Below the pieces are notes generated by a model. The model saw only the letters and a list, made by a program, of their open reading frames with translations, searched no databases and had not been told where the DNA came from. DNA of 19,892 nucleotides from SZUA-430 sp044375275 (GTDB taxonomy: Bacteria; Pseudomonadota; Alphaproteobacteria; Micropepsales; Micropepsaceae): the NCBI GenBank assembly GCA_044375275.1, contig JBILMZ010000037.1:1-19892 (forward strand), in the 5' to 3' direction. Below, one piece after another: positions 6,002-14,076 of this stretch (position 1 is its first letter; each line of letters opens with the position of its first letter). The position numbers were made by a program, and so were the translations under genes.

Positions 6002-7279
6002 TCAGTCTTCCTTCTGGACTGGCTTGTCATCCGTTTCCAGGTAGTCGAGGTCGACGTTGAACGTCTCCCTCAGGCCCCACAGGGAGAGGAGCGCGAGCGC
6101 TGCCACCATGATGCCCATGATCTGCGCGGACTCCACGATCCCGAAGCCAAACTGCTGCTGCAGGAAGGTGAAGCCGATGGTGATGGGAACCGTGAAGCCC
6201 CGCACGAAGTTCGGTACTGACGTGGCGACCGTGGCGCGAAGGTTTGTCCCGAACTGTTCGGCGGCAACGGTGACCATCATTGCCCAGTACGCGGTGCAGA
6301 AGCCGATGACGAAGATGATGGAATAGAATTCCGTCGCCGTCGTCATGGGGACATGGAAGAAGTAGCCGAAGGCGAAGATCAGGGCGATCAGGAACACGCC
6401 GATCGAGCGTTTGCGGCTGCCGGCATACTGGCTGTACAGCCCGTTTACGACACTGCCGGCAGTGATCCCGCAATAGAACCAGAACACAGACGTGCCGGCG
6501 ACGATCGCATCAACGATGCCCAGTTGCTTGGAGATCTCTGGCGAGAACGTCACAAGGATCGCCAGCGAGTACCAGATGGGAAGGCCAACAAGGATGCAGT
6601 GCATGTAGCGGCTGAAACGGTCCCACGACGTAAAGAGCATGAGGAAGTTGCCGCGGGCAATGTGTTCCTGGGCGGCAACGGCCTTGAAAATGCCGGACTC
6701 GGCGACAGAAAGCCGAAGGGCGAGCAGGGCGAGACCCATGACGCCGCCAAAGATATAGGCGCCCCGCCAGGTGAAGTACTCATAAACGAGGGCCGCGGCG
6801 ACAGCGCCTGCAACGCCTGTTGCCACCACAATCGTTGTACCGTAACCGCGCGAGCGCTTGGGCAGGAGTTCGGCGACGAGCGTGATGCCCCCCCCAATTT
6901 CTCCTGCGAGGCCGATGCCCGTGAAGAAGCGCAGCGCCGCGTACTGGTCGATCGGTGAAATGAGGGAGTCCACGCCAGGCCCAAACTGTCCGACAAAACC
7001 GTTCAGGATATTGCCGACCGAATAGAGCAGGATCGACCCGAACAGCAGTTCGATGCGCCCGACCTTGTCACCGATGACGCCCCAGAGGACTCCACCGATC
7101 AGGAAGCCACCCATCTGCCAGTTGAGGAGATAGGTCCCGACCGTCACCAGGTCGGGGCCCGAGACCCCAAGGTCAGTAAGGCTCGACACGCGCAGGATCG
7201 AGAAGAGGATGAGGTCGAAGACATCAACAAAATAGCCGAGCGCGGCCACAATGATTGCCAGGCGCGTGTTATTGGACAT
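6002..7279 (-). CDS. MFS transporter, metabolite:H+ symporter-like
   Basis: A 425-residue major facilitator superfamily protein with about twelve hydrophobic segments. The TM1 region carries F-V-D19-V-F-D22, and the loop 2-3 motif G70-D-K-V-G-R75 is intact. RFFTGIGLAGEIGGG (117-131) followed by E-L-L-P-K-R-S-R-G-Y-G-T is typical of the sugar-porter and metabolite:proton symporter families that carry organic or aromatic acids. The substrate cannot be assigned. The ATG at 7279 has only a weak GGGA upstream. The small membrane-anchored protein at 5503-6000 is translationally coupled downstream. Forty-four bases separate it from the bpt stop, so read-through from bpt is possible. Confidence 0.88.
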   Translation of the reverse strand: MSNNTRLAIIVAALGYFVDVFDLILFSILRVSSLTDLGVSGPDLVTVGTYLLNWQMGGFLIGGVLWGVIGDKVGRIELLFGSILLYSVGNILNGFVGQFGPGVDSLISPIDQYAALRFFTGIGLAGEIGGGITLVAELLPKRSRGYGTTIVVATGVAGAVAAALVYEYFTWRGAYIFGGVMGLALLALRLSVAESGIFKAVAAQEHIARGNFLMLFTSWDRFSRYMHCILVGLPIWYSLAILVTFSPEISKQLGIVDAIVAGTSVFWFYCGITAGSVVNGLYSQYAGSRKRSIGVFLIALIFAFGYFFHVPMTTATEFYSIIFVIGFCTAYWAMMVTVAAEQFGTNLRATVATSVPNFVRGFTVPITIGFTFLQQQFGFGIVESAQIMGIMVAALALLSLWGLRETFNVDLDYLETDDKPVQKED

Positions 7280-7323
7280 CGCGTAGTGTTCCCGAAATTG
7301 AGGTGCTGCAGTTTGCTTTGGCT

Positions 7324-8061
7324 TCAGGGCCGCTTCAAGGGGACCCAGCCGGCCGCAATACGCGCCTCGAGAGGGGTAAAGCGGGCCTTGTAGTCCATCT
7401 TCTGGCTACCCTCGATCCAATACCCCAGATAGACGTATGGCAAGCCCCGGCTTCTCGCCTGTTCGATGTGGTCGAGGACCATGTGGGTCCCGAGGCTCCG
7501 CCAGTCTTCGGCCGGATTGTAGAAGCTGTAGACCATCGAGAGGCCGTCAAAGAGCTGGTCGGTGAGGCCGACCGCCGCGAGGTCGCCTGCGTTTGGTCCG
7601 GTCGCGTACCGGTATTCGACGAGATGTGTGTCAACCGCAGAATCTTCCACCATGGCGACATAGTCGAACATCGACATGTCGGACATGCCGCCTTCAGAAT
7701 GACGAGCGTCGAGGTAGCGCCGCAACAGCGCAAACTGCTCTTCGGAGGCCCACGGGTCGACCACTTCTGCGACAAGGTCCTTGTTCCGGCTCTGAACGCG
7801 CTGGAATGACCGGGAGGACTCGAATGCATCCACAACAACGCGCACCGAAACGCAAGCCTGGCATGTCGCACAGGTCGGGCGATACGCCATGCTTTGGCTG
7901 CGTCTGAAACCGGCATGGGTCAGCACGTCATTGAGGCTTCGCGCCGCTTCACCGGAGAGCCGCGTGAAGACCTTTGTCTCAAGTTTTCCGGGTAGATATG
8001 GGCATGGTGCGGGCGCTGTCTGGTAGAACTTCGGTATCTTGTTCCCAAACTGCTCCGTCAC
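7324..8061 (-). CDS. bpt: Aspartate/glutamate leucyltransferase
   Basis: A 245-residue member of the bacterial Bpt family, which adds leucine from Leu-tRNA to proteins with N-terminal Asp or Glu, marking them for ClpS/ClpAP degradation by the N-degron pathway. Conserved features are F-Y-Q-T-A-P-A-P-C20-P-Y-L-P-G, the GFRRSQ block (51-56), the cysteine cluster C64-x2-C67-x2-C70, R-Y-L-D-A-R-H, GLSMVYSFY and YLGYWIEGS. I prefer the GTG at 8061: it gives an MTEQF start about 11 residues before F-Y-x-T-A-P, the usual family spacing. An upstream in-frame GTG at 8112 would add 17 unlike residues. Neither has a strong Shine-Dalgarno. It lies 140 bases downstream of motB in the same direction. Confidence 0.93.
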   Translation of the reverse strand: MTEQFGNKIPKFYQTAPAPCPYLPGKLETKVFTRLSGEAARSLNDVLTHAGFRRSQSMAYRPTCATCQACVSVRVVVDAFESSRSFQRVQSRNKDLVAEVVDPWASEEQFALLRRYLDARHSEGGMSDMSMFDYVAMVEDSAVDTHLVEYRYATGPNAGDLAAVGLTDQLFDGLSMVYSFYNPAEDWRSLGTHMVLDHIEQARSRGLPYVYLGYWIEGSQKMDYKARFTPLEARIAAGWVPLKRP

Positions 8062-8189
8062 GGCAACCAGTCCCGCGTACAACTCACAGCCCGAATCAGT
8101 TGAACCGGGCACCCGGCCGTGAATTTCACACAGTCAGGCGCGCATGTGAACAGCGAAAAGTGGTTAGTTTGCTGTCCGGGCCGGTCCGT

Positions 8190-8201
8190 GCGGTTTCCCG
8201 C
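8190..8201 (-). other. Small GNRA-type hairpin directly after the motB stop
   Basis: On the minus strand, immediately after the motB TAA, GCGG-GAAA-CCGC forms a four-base stem with a GAAA tetraloop. No U-tract follows, so it may stabilise the 3' end rather than terminate transcription. Confidence 0.3.
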
Positions 8202-9086
8202 TTACAGGTCCGGTGGCAATACAGGCGCTTCCTTGAGAAGCACGATGCTGATGCGCCGGTTCGCGGAAGCAAAGGGGTTGTCGGGATACAGTGGCTCGGA
8301 CCCGGCCTTTCCAACGACCTCGGCAATTCGCGTGTCCGGCAGGCCTGATTCCTGGAGCACTTTCAGGCTGGCATTCGCGCGGGCTGACGACAGGTCCCAT
8401 TTGGAGTACCCGCCGGGCCCGGAGAATGCAGCGCCGTCCGTATGCCCCGAGATCGAAATGCGGTTGGGGAGGTCATTCACGATCTTGGCGACTTCAACCA
8501 GCAGCGCTTTCACGGGAGCGGTGGGCTCGGCGCTGCCGGGTGCGAACATCGAACGTCCGTCCTGGTCAACCAGCTGGATGCGCACGCCATTTGGGGTGTT
8601 GTCTATCAGGATGTGACGCGACAGCTCGGCCAGATCGGGCATGTCTTGCATGGCCTGCCGCAGGCGCGCGGCAGCCTGCTCCATCTCCTTGTTGTTTTTC
8701 TCGCTGTCTTCGGTCGATGCGCCATTCGCTTTCGACTGCTGTGGCCCTTCGGCCTTGGATTTGACCTCTTCCTTTGGTGTTCGCAGCACGGTCTTCTCGG
8801 AAAGCTGTCCTGATCCGTCGTGACCGTCTTCGCTCGCCGACGTGCCGCCAAGGAGCGCGCCATTGCCCGAGTTCACCCGGCTGACGGCTTCAGGCGCAAA
8901 GTAGTCGGCGATGCCGCGCTTCTGCTCAGGCGTGGTTGTGTTGATCAGCCACATCAGCAGGAAGAAGGCCATCATCGCGGTCACGAAGTCGGCGTAGGCG
9001 ACTTTCCAGGCGCCGCCATGGTGGCCACCGTGGCCTCCCTTCTTGATTTTCTTGATGATGATCGGCGCGTTTGATCCGCCAGCCAT
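8202..9086 (-). CDS. motB: Flagellar motor stator protein MotB
   Basis: A 294-residue stator protein. The N-terminus has the alphaproteobacterial GGHGGHHGGAWKVAYADF segment, with the proton-accepting Asp33 at the head of the single membrane helix (about 30-50). A Ser/Lys/Glu-rich, low-complexity linker (about 85-140) leads to an OmpA-like peptidoglycan-binding domain (about 165-285) with S-G-H-T-D-G (213-218), S-S-A-R-A-N-A (233-239) and N-R-R (276-278). Together with MotA it forms the proton channel that drives the flagellum and is anchored to the cell wall. motA is not adjacent, nor is any other flagellar gene in the window. The ATG at 9086 is preferred over an in-frame start at 9128, because the MAGGSN start fits the family and a GGGG element precedes it. 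Candidate sigma-54 and CtrA-like sites lie upstream. Confidence 0.95.
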   Translation of the reverse strand: MAGGSNAPIIIKKIKKGGHGGHHGGAWKVAYADFVTAMMAFFLLMWLINTTTPEQKRGIADYFAPEAVSRVNSGNGALLGGTSASEDGHDGSGQLSEKTVLRTPKEEVKSKAEGPQQSKANGASTEDSEKNNKEMEQAAARLRQAMQDMPDLAELSRHILIDNTPNGVRIQLVDQDGRSMFAPGSAEPTAPVKALLVEVAKIVNDLPNRISISGHTDGAAFSGPGGYSKWDLSSARANASLKVLQESGLPDTRIAEVVGKAGSEPLYPDNPFASANRRISIVLLKEAPVLPPDL

Positions 9087-9165
9087 GATTATACGTACCC
9101 CTATCTTGCAGCGTATGACCCCGTTCACCCCTCAGGGGGCTTGTCTTTGAGCGTGAGCGCCATTA

Positions 9166-9183
9166 CTGCGATTTGCCAGCCAA
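9166..9183 (-). promoter_or_regulatory. Candidate sigma-54 (RpoN) promoter for motB
   Basis: Read on the minus strand, TTGGCTGGCAAATCGCAG contains TGGC and CGCA with GG and GC separated by exactly ten bases, the invariant spacing of -24/-12 promoters (consensus TGGCACG-N4-TTGCW). The predicted start near 9156 would give motB a leader of about 70 bases. Sigma-54 control of later flagellar genes is well known in Caulobacter-type bacteria. The match is partial, so this is a candidate. Confidence 0.35.
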
Positions 9184-9199
9184 TATGCCCTGCAAGCCG

Positions 9200-9214
9200 T
9201 TAATGTGACCTTGA
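9200..9214. promoter_or_regulatory. CtrA-like box TTAA-N7-TTGA between motB and flavin reductase
   Basis: TTAA (9200-9203), seven bases, then TTGA (9211-9214) matches the CtrA consensus TTAA-N7-TTAA at seven of eight positions. It sits about 45 bases upstream of the predicted motB transcription start and 20 bases upstream of the flavin reductase ATG. A short AT-rich match like this can occur by chance. Confidence 0.25.
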
Positions 9215-9233
9215 GTGTTTTAAGGATGGTCCG

Positions 9234-9719
9234 ATGTCATTGAATTCCCGCGAATTTCGCGATGCGTTGGGTCATTTTGCGACAGGTGTCGCCGTCATTT
9301 CGGCCTTCAAGCCGGACGGAGAGATGCTGGGGCTGACCGTTAACTCGTTTGCATCCGTGTCCCTTGATCCCCCGCTCATCCTCTGGAGCCTCGACAAGGG
9401 GTCGGATCGCTTCGCCCCCCTGATGCAGGTCGAACACTTCGCAGTGAACATCCTGGGGCTGGGTGAGCAGGAAATTTCACGCCGGCTGTCCCGCAAGGGT
9501 CAGTCCGCGTTGCAGCCGGACGAGTTCAGCAAGGGCACGCACGGCGCCCCCTTGCTGAACGACGCTGCCGCGATTTTCGAGTGCGTCGTGCATGAACGGA
9601 TCGAGGCCGGAGACCACGTGATCTTCATCGGCCGCGTTTTGGGATGCAGCCACAACAGCCACGAAACGCCGCTGCTCTACTATCGCGGTGCCTATCGCGC
9701 GCTCGGACCGAAGTCCTAG
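9234..9719 (+). CDS. Flavin reductase family protein (HpaC/RutF-like FMN-binding)
   Basis: A 161-residue split-barrel flavin reductase. Family features are F-A-T-G-V-A-V-I-S at 15-23, G-L-T-V-N-S-F-A-S-V-S-L-D-P-P-L at 33-48, which binds FMN, and a late GDHVIFIGRV element followed by P-L-L-Y-Y-R-G. Such proteins use NAD(P)H to make reduced FMN or FAD for two-component monooxygenases or similar partners. No monooxygenase gene is nearby, so the partner is unknown. The ATG at 9234 has a good TAAGGA Shine-Dalgarno. It is divergent from motB and ends 10 bases before the convergent penicillin-acylase gene. Confidence 0.92.
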   Translation: MSLNSREFRDALGHFATGVAVISAFKPDGEMLGLTVNSFASVSLDPPLILWSLDKGSDRFAPLMQVEHFAVNILGLGEQEISRRLSRKGQSALQPDEFSKGTHGAPLLNDAAAIFECVVHERIEAGDHVIFIGRVLGCSHNSHETPLLYYRGAYRALGPKS

Positions 9720-9750
9720 TGCGCCGAGCCTACTCGGGTGGGCTCAGCAC
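9719..9750. terminator. Hairpin between convergent flavin reductase and acylase genes
   Basis: GTGC (9719-9722) and GAGCC (9726-9730) pair with GGCTC (9741-9745) and GCAC (9747-9750) around a ten-base loop. It covers the 10-base gap between the two stop codons and runs into the end of the acylase gene. It could act for both transcripts, but neither side has a U-tract. Confidence 0.3.
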
Positions 9751-12153
9751 GAGAATGCCGACAGCACCAGATTCAATCTCCTCACGGTTTGTCTTGAGCG
9801 ACAGATACTCACCCTTGGCCCAGCGCGGCGCGAGATTATCGTAAAAGGGAGAGTAGACATTTCCGCTCTGGCCCGTCGAGGCCATGTAGAGTGATTTTTC
9901 TTCTGCACCGAGATCATAGATCGCGCGATAGCCGCTGCCATGGACAGCTGCAAACGGATTGCTGTTGGAGTAGCGGTACGCAGCCCGCTGCACGGTGGAA
10001 TTGCCGCCGCCCATCTCGTGGGAAAAGCCGAACAGTGATGAAAGGACCGGCACGAAGCCGAAGGGTGTATGTGAAAACGCAGCCCGGTGCGCGTCGCCCC
10101 ACCGCCAGGCCTGCATGTCCTGGCCATGGCGCGCCTTGAGATCGGTGAGTGCCTCCGACAGGCTTTTGGTGACAACGGTCCGGCAGTCCTCCTTGACCTT
10201 CTCGGTGCGGATGTCATCGCACAGAAGCGACGCGTTGCCGTCACCGGCGGCAATCGCAGCAAGGAGTGTTGGCCTGTCGCCCCACATCTGCCTGAACAGG
10301 TCGCCTGCCTCGTCTTCAAAGAGGTTCTTGAGCAGTTGCCGCATCCATCCCGCGAAGATGAGCGGTTCGCTCTTCGTGATCTCCATGCGATGGTCCCACT
10401 GGCCCAGCGCGGCCACGACCTTCGCGAGGTCTTCGTTGCGCGCATCCACCATCGCGAGCAGCCGCGGAAGGGCGTCGACGGCAAAGCGCTCCTGGTCATC
10501 GAGCTGGATCTGCCGGAACGAGTCGACGTCATGCTTCCTTTCTGGGCCGCCAAGAAGTTCCTTGATCCTCATGGCGCGATACTCCGGATCAAAGTCCAGA
10601 GCGATCATGGGCTTGTAGCCCGGCGGCACGACATTGTTGTTTGCCGTCACGAATGCATCATTTGCACCGCCGGCCCACGCCGGCCGGTCTGCGCCTGCCA
10701 GGAAACCCTTCCAGTCATGCGTTGCATTGGTGCCGTCGGAAGGCAGGAGGCCGGTCACGACGTTCGCTGGATCACGCACCGGTATTCGCCCCGGCAGGAT
10801 GAGCCCGGTATTGCCCTTGATGTCGGCGTAGACAAAGCTCTGGATCGGCGCGTTATAGGGCGCAAACGTCCGCTCAATTGACGCCGGACTCGCATCCTCG
10901 GCGTCAAGGATGTGAAGCAGCGTTTCGAGCGTGCGATCGTCGCCTGAAAGTGCAGGCCACTGCAGCGACAGGGCAAACCCGTCCGGTACGAGCGCCTTCA
11001 GTCGTGGTTCATCCGTGGGCAACACAGGTCCGTGCCGGGTGGCCAGGATCCTGATCGACTTGTCGGCACCGAATCGCACCTTGATCACTTCCCGCCGGCT
11101 TTCAAACGGCGCGGAACCTTCGGGTGTCATGTAGCGGGCCGGATTGTCGGGATCGATCTTCTCCCAGAACAGGTCCTGCGTATCGGCGCCGGTTGTCGTA
11201 AGGCCCCAGGCGATCTTGCCCGTCCTTCCCGAAACAATTCCGGGGACACCTGGAACGGAACCACCAATCGCGAAGCCGCCGGGCCAGTTGAGATGGGCAA
11301 GGTACCAGAAGCCTGGCACTGTCAGCGGGAGATGCGGATCATTGGCCAGCATCGGCAGTCCGCTTTGGGTGCGCGCGCCGCCAACGACCCAATTGTTGGA
11401 GGCACCGGTAGGATCAAGCGTCGGCGCGAGGGCCTGAAGCGCCCGCGCCGCTTCCGCAAACTTCGTTCCCTGTTGCGGCGCATATTGCCGATAGGCCTCC
11501 AGCACCTCCTGCGGCAGGGGAGGATTGAGGCCCCGGATTTTCTCGGCCGGCATGCGACCAAGAAGCTGAAGGCGCAGGATCTCCTGGAACGCGTTTGCAG
11601 ACAGCTGGACGGAAATGGCCTTCAGGACCGCGAGTGAATGCGCCGGCTTCCAGTCCTCCGCCGACACGCCAAGCATGAAGAACTCGGGCGGCAGGGGCTT
11701 TCCATGGCGCGGGATCGCCGCATTGACGCCAGCCGTATAGGCATCAAGGGCGAGGCGGGCCTCCGGCGAGAGCGCTGCAATGGACTGTTCCGCCGAGCGG
11801 TAGAGACCCAGCGTGCGCAGGTAGGTATCGGCAACAAGCGCCGCGGATCCGGCGACCTCACTGAGGCGCCCCTGTACCGCGCGGCGCTGGAATTCCATCT
11901 GCCAGAGCCGGTCCTGTGCATGCACATACCCAAGGCCGAACAGGGCATCGTTCCGGCTGCCTGCAAAAATGTGCGGCACCCCTTCCTTGTCACGAACAAT
12001 CCGGACTGGGCCCTTCGGGCCATGGACTGTCAGTTCCCCGGAAAGGCGGGGCAGCGATCCCTTGAGCCACAGTGCTGTGACCCCCGTCCAGAGCGCCGCA
12101 AGTGCCATAAGGAAGGCGAGGGTGATGGCGGTAACACGCAGGAAACGTCTCAT
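9730..12153 (-). CDS. Penicillin acylase family protein (periplasmic Ntn-hydrolase)
   Basis: An 807-residue precursor of the N-terminal-nucleophile hydrolase family that includes penicillin G acylase and acyl-homoserine-lactone acylases. Residues 1-30 form a basic then hydrophobic signal segment, implying export. The A-chain region (about 45-240) has VRIVRDKEGVPHI and GYVHAQDRLWQMEFQRR. The cleavage site is G250-A-S252-N-N-W, where Ser252 would become the N-terminal nucleophile after self-cleavage. N271-D-P-H274 and the T-A-N-N-N segment at 504-507 supply the usual downstream active-site regions. Substrate (beta-lactam side chains, acyl-homoserine lactones or other amides) cannot be read from sequence. 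The ATG at 12153 is preferred over the longer frame to 12216, as it begins the signal peptide and clears the divergent gene's start. Confidence 0.93.
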   Translation of the reverse strand: MRRFLRVTAITLAFLMALAALWTGVTALWLKGSLPRLSGELTVHGPKGPVRIVRDKEGVPHIFAGSRNDALFGLGYVHAQDRLWQMEFQRRAVQGRLSEVAGSAALVADTYLRTLGLYRSAEQSIAALSPEARLALDAYTAGVNAAIPRHGKPLPPEFFMLGVSAEDWKPAHSLAVLKAISVQLSANAFQEILRLQLLGRMPAEKIRGLNPPLPQEVLEAYRQYAPQQGTKFAEAARALQALAPTLDPTGASNNWVVGGARTQSGLPMLANDPHLPLTVPGFWYLAHLNWPGGFAIGGSVPGVPGIVSGRTGKIAWGLTTTGADTQDLFWEKIDPDNPARYMTPEGSAPFESRREVIKVRFGADKSIRILATRHGPVLPTDEPRLKALVPDGFALSLQWPALSGDDRTLETLLHILDAEDASPASIERTFAPYNAPIQSFVYADIKGNTGLILPGRIPVRDPANVVTGLLPSDGTNATHDWKGFLAGADRPAWAGGANDAFVTANNNVVPPGYKPMIALDFDPEYRAMRIKELLGGPERKHDVDSFRQIQLDDQERFAVDALPRLLAMVDARNEDLAKVVAALGQWDHRMEITKSEPLIFAGWMRQLLKNLFEDEAGDLFRQMWGDRPTLLAAIAAGDGNASLLCDDIRTEKVKEDCRTVVTKSLSEALTDLKARHGQDMQAWRWGDAHRAAFSHTPFGFVPVLSSLFGFSHEMGGGNSTVQRAAYRYSNSNPFAAVHGSGYRAIYDLGAEEKSLYMASTGQSGNVYSPFYDNLAPRWAKGEYLSLKTNREEIESGAVGILVLSPPE

Positions 12154-12209
12154 TGTTCGGCTTCGTCCGGGCTGGTAGGTGTTCGCGCAACTTAGTGGGA
12201 AACGCAGCA

Positions 12210-13067
12210 ATGGCAAATCTTGCTTTCATTGGCCTGGGTCGCATGGGCTATCCGATGGCTGGGCATCTCGTGCGTCATGGACATCAGGTCAGCGTGTTCA
12301 ACCGCTCGCCGGCGCGCGCACAGGACTGGCTGAACGAGTATGGCGGAAGGGCTTGCCGGACGATCCAGGAAGTCGCGACCGGTGCCGACATCGTTTTCTC
12401 CTGTGTGGGTGACGACCCCGACATCCGGGATGTTGCCCAGGCAGGGTTCGCCGTGATGAAGCCGGGAGCGGTCTTTGTCGACCACACCACGGGATCCGCA
12501 ACCCTCGCCGAAGAACTGGCGCTGGCGGCACAGGCGAGGGGGCTGTCCTTTGTCGATGCGCCTGTCTCCGGCGGTGAAGCAGGCGCCCAGAAGGGCCAGC
12601 TCACCATCATGTGTGGCGGTGATGAGAGTGCCTTCGCGACGGCCGAGCCGGTGATGAAATGCTACGCCAAGATGGTCCGCCGCCTCGGCCCAGCGGGGGC
12701 GGGTCAGAAAACGAAAATGGTCAACCAGATCTGCATTGCGGGCCTGGTGCAGGCGCTGTCCGAAGCCGTTCATTTTGCCGAGCAGGCCGGTCTCGATCCG
12801 GATGCCGTCATCGACGTCATCTCCAGGGGCGCAGCCCAGAGCTGGCAGATGGAAAACCGTGCAGGAACCATGCACCAGCGCAAGTTCGACTTCGGCTTCG
12901 CCGTAAGCTGGATGCGCAAGGACCTTCGCATAGCTCTTGCCGAAGCGCGCAAGAATGGAGCGCAGCTGCCGGTCACCGCACTGGTCGACCAGTTCTACGC
13001 GGACGTGGAGCGCATGGGCGGACAGCGCTGGGACACGTCCAGCCTCATCGCACGCCTATCGAAGTGA
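12210..13067 (+). CDS. NAD(P)-dependent oxidoreductase, 3-hydroxyisobutyrate dehydrogenase family
   Basis: A 285-residue beta-hydroxyacid dehydrogenase. The N-terminal Rossmann motif is F-I-G8-L-G-R-M-G13-Y-P-M. The substrate motif D117-A-P-V-S-G-G and the catalytic Lys169 in Q-K-T-K-M-V-N-Q are both intact. It is homologous to mmsB at 16768 in this window but clearly divergent and not in the valine operon. Its motifs (VSGGEAGAQKG) are closer to the tartronate-semialdehyde reductase/GLYR group, so the substrate may differ. The ATG at 12210 has a GGGA upstream. It is divergent from the acylase gene by 56 bases and its end overlaps the end of hemB by 12 bases in convergent orientation. Confidence 0.9.
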   Translation: MANLAFIGLGRMGYPMAGHLVRHGHQVSVFNRSPARAQDWLNEYGGRACRTIQEVATGADIVFSCVGDDPDIRDVAQAGFAVMKPGAVFVDHTTGSATLAEELALAAQARGLSFVDAPVSGGEAGAQKGQLTIMCGGDESAFATAEPVMKCYAKMVRRLGPAGAGQKTKMVNQICIAGLVQALSEAVHFAEQAGLDPDAVIDVISRGAAQSWQMENRAGTMHQRKFDFGFAVSWMRKDLRIALAEARKNGAQLPVTALVDQFYADVERMGGQRWDTSSLIARLSK

Positions 13068-14063
13068 GGCGAGGAGGCGCGCCGCGCGTGGCGCGAAATA
13101 GGTGAGAACGCCATCCGCACCTGCTCGCTTGAATGCGGTCAGGCTCTCGATGATCACCTTGTCCGCATCCATCCAGCCGCGTTCGGCCGAGGCCATGAGC
13201 ATCGAGTACTCGCCCGAAACCTGGTAGGCGAATGTCGGTACGCCGAAACTGTCCTTCACGCGATGCAGGATGTCCAGATAGGGCATGCCGGGCTTGACCA
13301 TCACCATGTCGGCGCCTTCGGCAAGGTCGAGTGCCACTTCCTTCAGCGCCTCGTCGGAGTTGGCAAAGTTCATCTGATAGGTCCGCTTGTCGCCCTGCAG
13401 CGCCTTCGCAGACCCGACAGCATCGCGGAACGGGCCATAGAATGCGGAAGCGTACTTTGCCGCATAGGCCATGATCAGCGTGTCCTTGCGACCCGCCTTC
13501 TCAAGTGCGGCCCGAATGGCCCCGACGCGCCCGTCCATCATGTCGGAGGGCGCGATGATGTCACAGCCCGCCTCAACCTGCGTCAGAGCCTGCGCCACGA
13601 GAACGTCCACCGTGTCATCATTCAGGATCACGCCGTCATCGAGCAGTCCGTCATGGCCATGTGATGTGTAGGGGTCGAGCGCAACGTCACAGAGGATCCC
13701 GATGTCCAGCCCTGCTGCACGCACTGCGCGGGTTGCGCGACAGACAAGGTTGTCGGGGTTCAGCGCTTCCTTTCCGTCAGGGGTCTTGCGCGCCGGATCC
13801 GTACAGGGAAACAGGGCAATGACCGGGATCCCGAGCCGGCAGGCCTCTTCGGCCGCCGCAGCAACGAGATCAACGGAGATCCGGTCCACGCCAGGCATGG
13901 AAGGGATAGGGTCACGGCGGTTCTGGCCGTCGACCAGGAACACGGGCCAGATCAGGTCCGATGGACTCAGCACGTTCTCGGCAACCAGGCGGCGCGCCCA
14001 GTCCGTCCGCCGGAGGCGTCGCATGCGCGTGGCGGGGAAACGTTGGCTGGGATGGCTGGACAT
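13056..14063 (-). CDS. hemB: Delta-aminolevulinic acid dehydratase (porphobilinogen synthase)
   Basis: A 335-residue HemB, which condenses two 5-aminolevulinate molecules to porphobilinogen in haem, cobalamin and bacteriochlorophyll synthesis. The two active-site lysines are seen as A-A-K203-Y-A-S-A-F-Y-G and M-V-K257-P-G-M-P-Y. The metal region reads D126-V-A-L-D130-P-Y-T-S-H-G-H-D138-G: the cysteines of zinc-dependent enzymes are replaced by Ala/Asp, so this is a magnesium-type enzyme like those of other alphaproteobacteria. The ATG at 14063 is preferred over the longer frame to 14135, whose extra residues lie in the divergent promoter region. It is 70 bases from, and divergent to, the valine operon, and overlaps the end of the convergent oxidoreductase by 12 bases. 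Confidence 0.96.
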   Translation of the reverse strand: MSSHPSQRFPATRMRRLRRTDWARRLVAENVLSPSDLIWPVFLVDGQNRRDPIPSMPGVDRISVDLVAAAAEEACRLGIPVIALFPCTDPARKTPDGKEALNPDNLVCRATRAVRAAGLDIGILCDVALDPYTSHGHDGLLDDGVILNDDTVDVLVAQALTQVEAGCDIIAPSDMMDGRVGAIRAALEKAGRKDTLIMAYAAKYASAFYGPFRDAVGSAKALQGDKRTYQMNFANSDEALKEVALDLAEGADMVMVKPGMPYLDILHRVKDSFGVPTFAYQVSGEYSMLMASAERGWMDADKVIIESLTAFKRAGADGVLTYFAPRAARLLASLR

Positions 14064-14076
14064 GACCGGGGCTTCG

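Noticed and set aside
8125..8150. TTCACA-N14-TGTGAA inverted repeat between motB and bpt
   Set aside because: It resembles a CRP site in letters, but the halves point outward and the 14-base spacing is wrong; probably chance.
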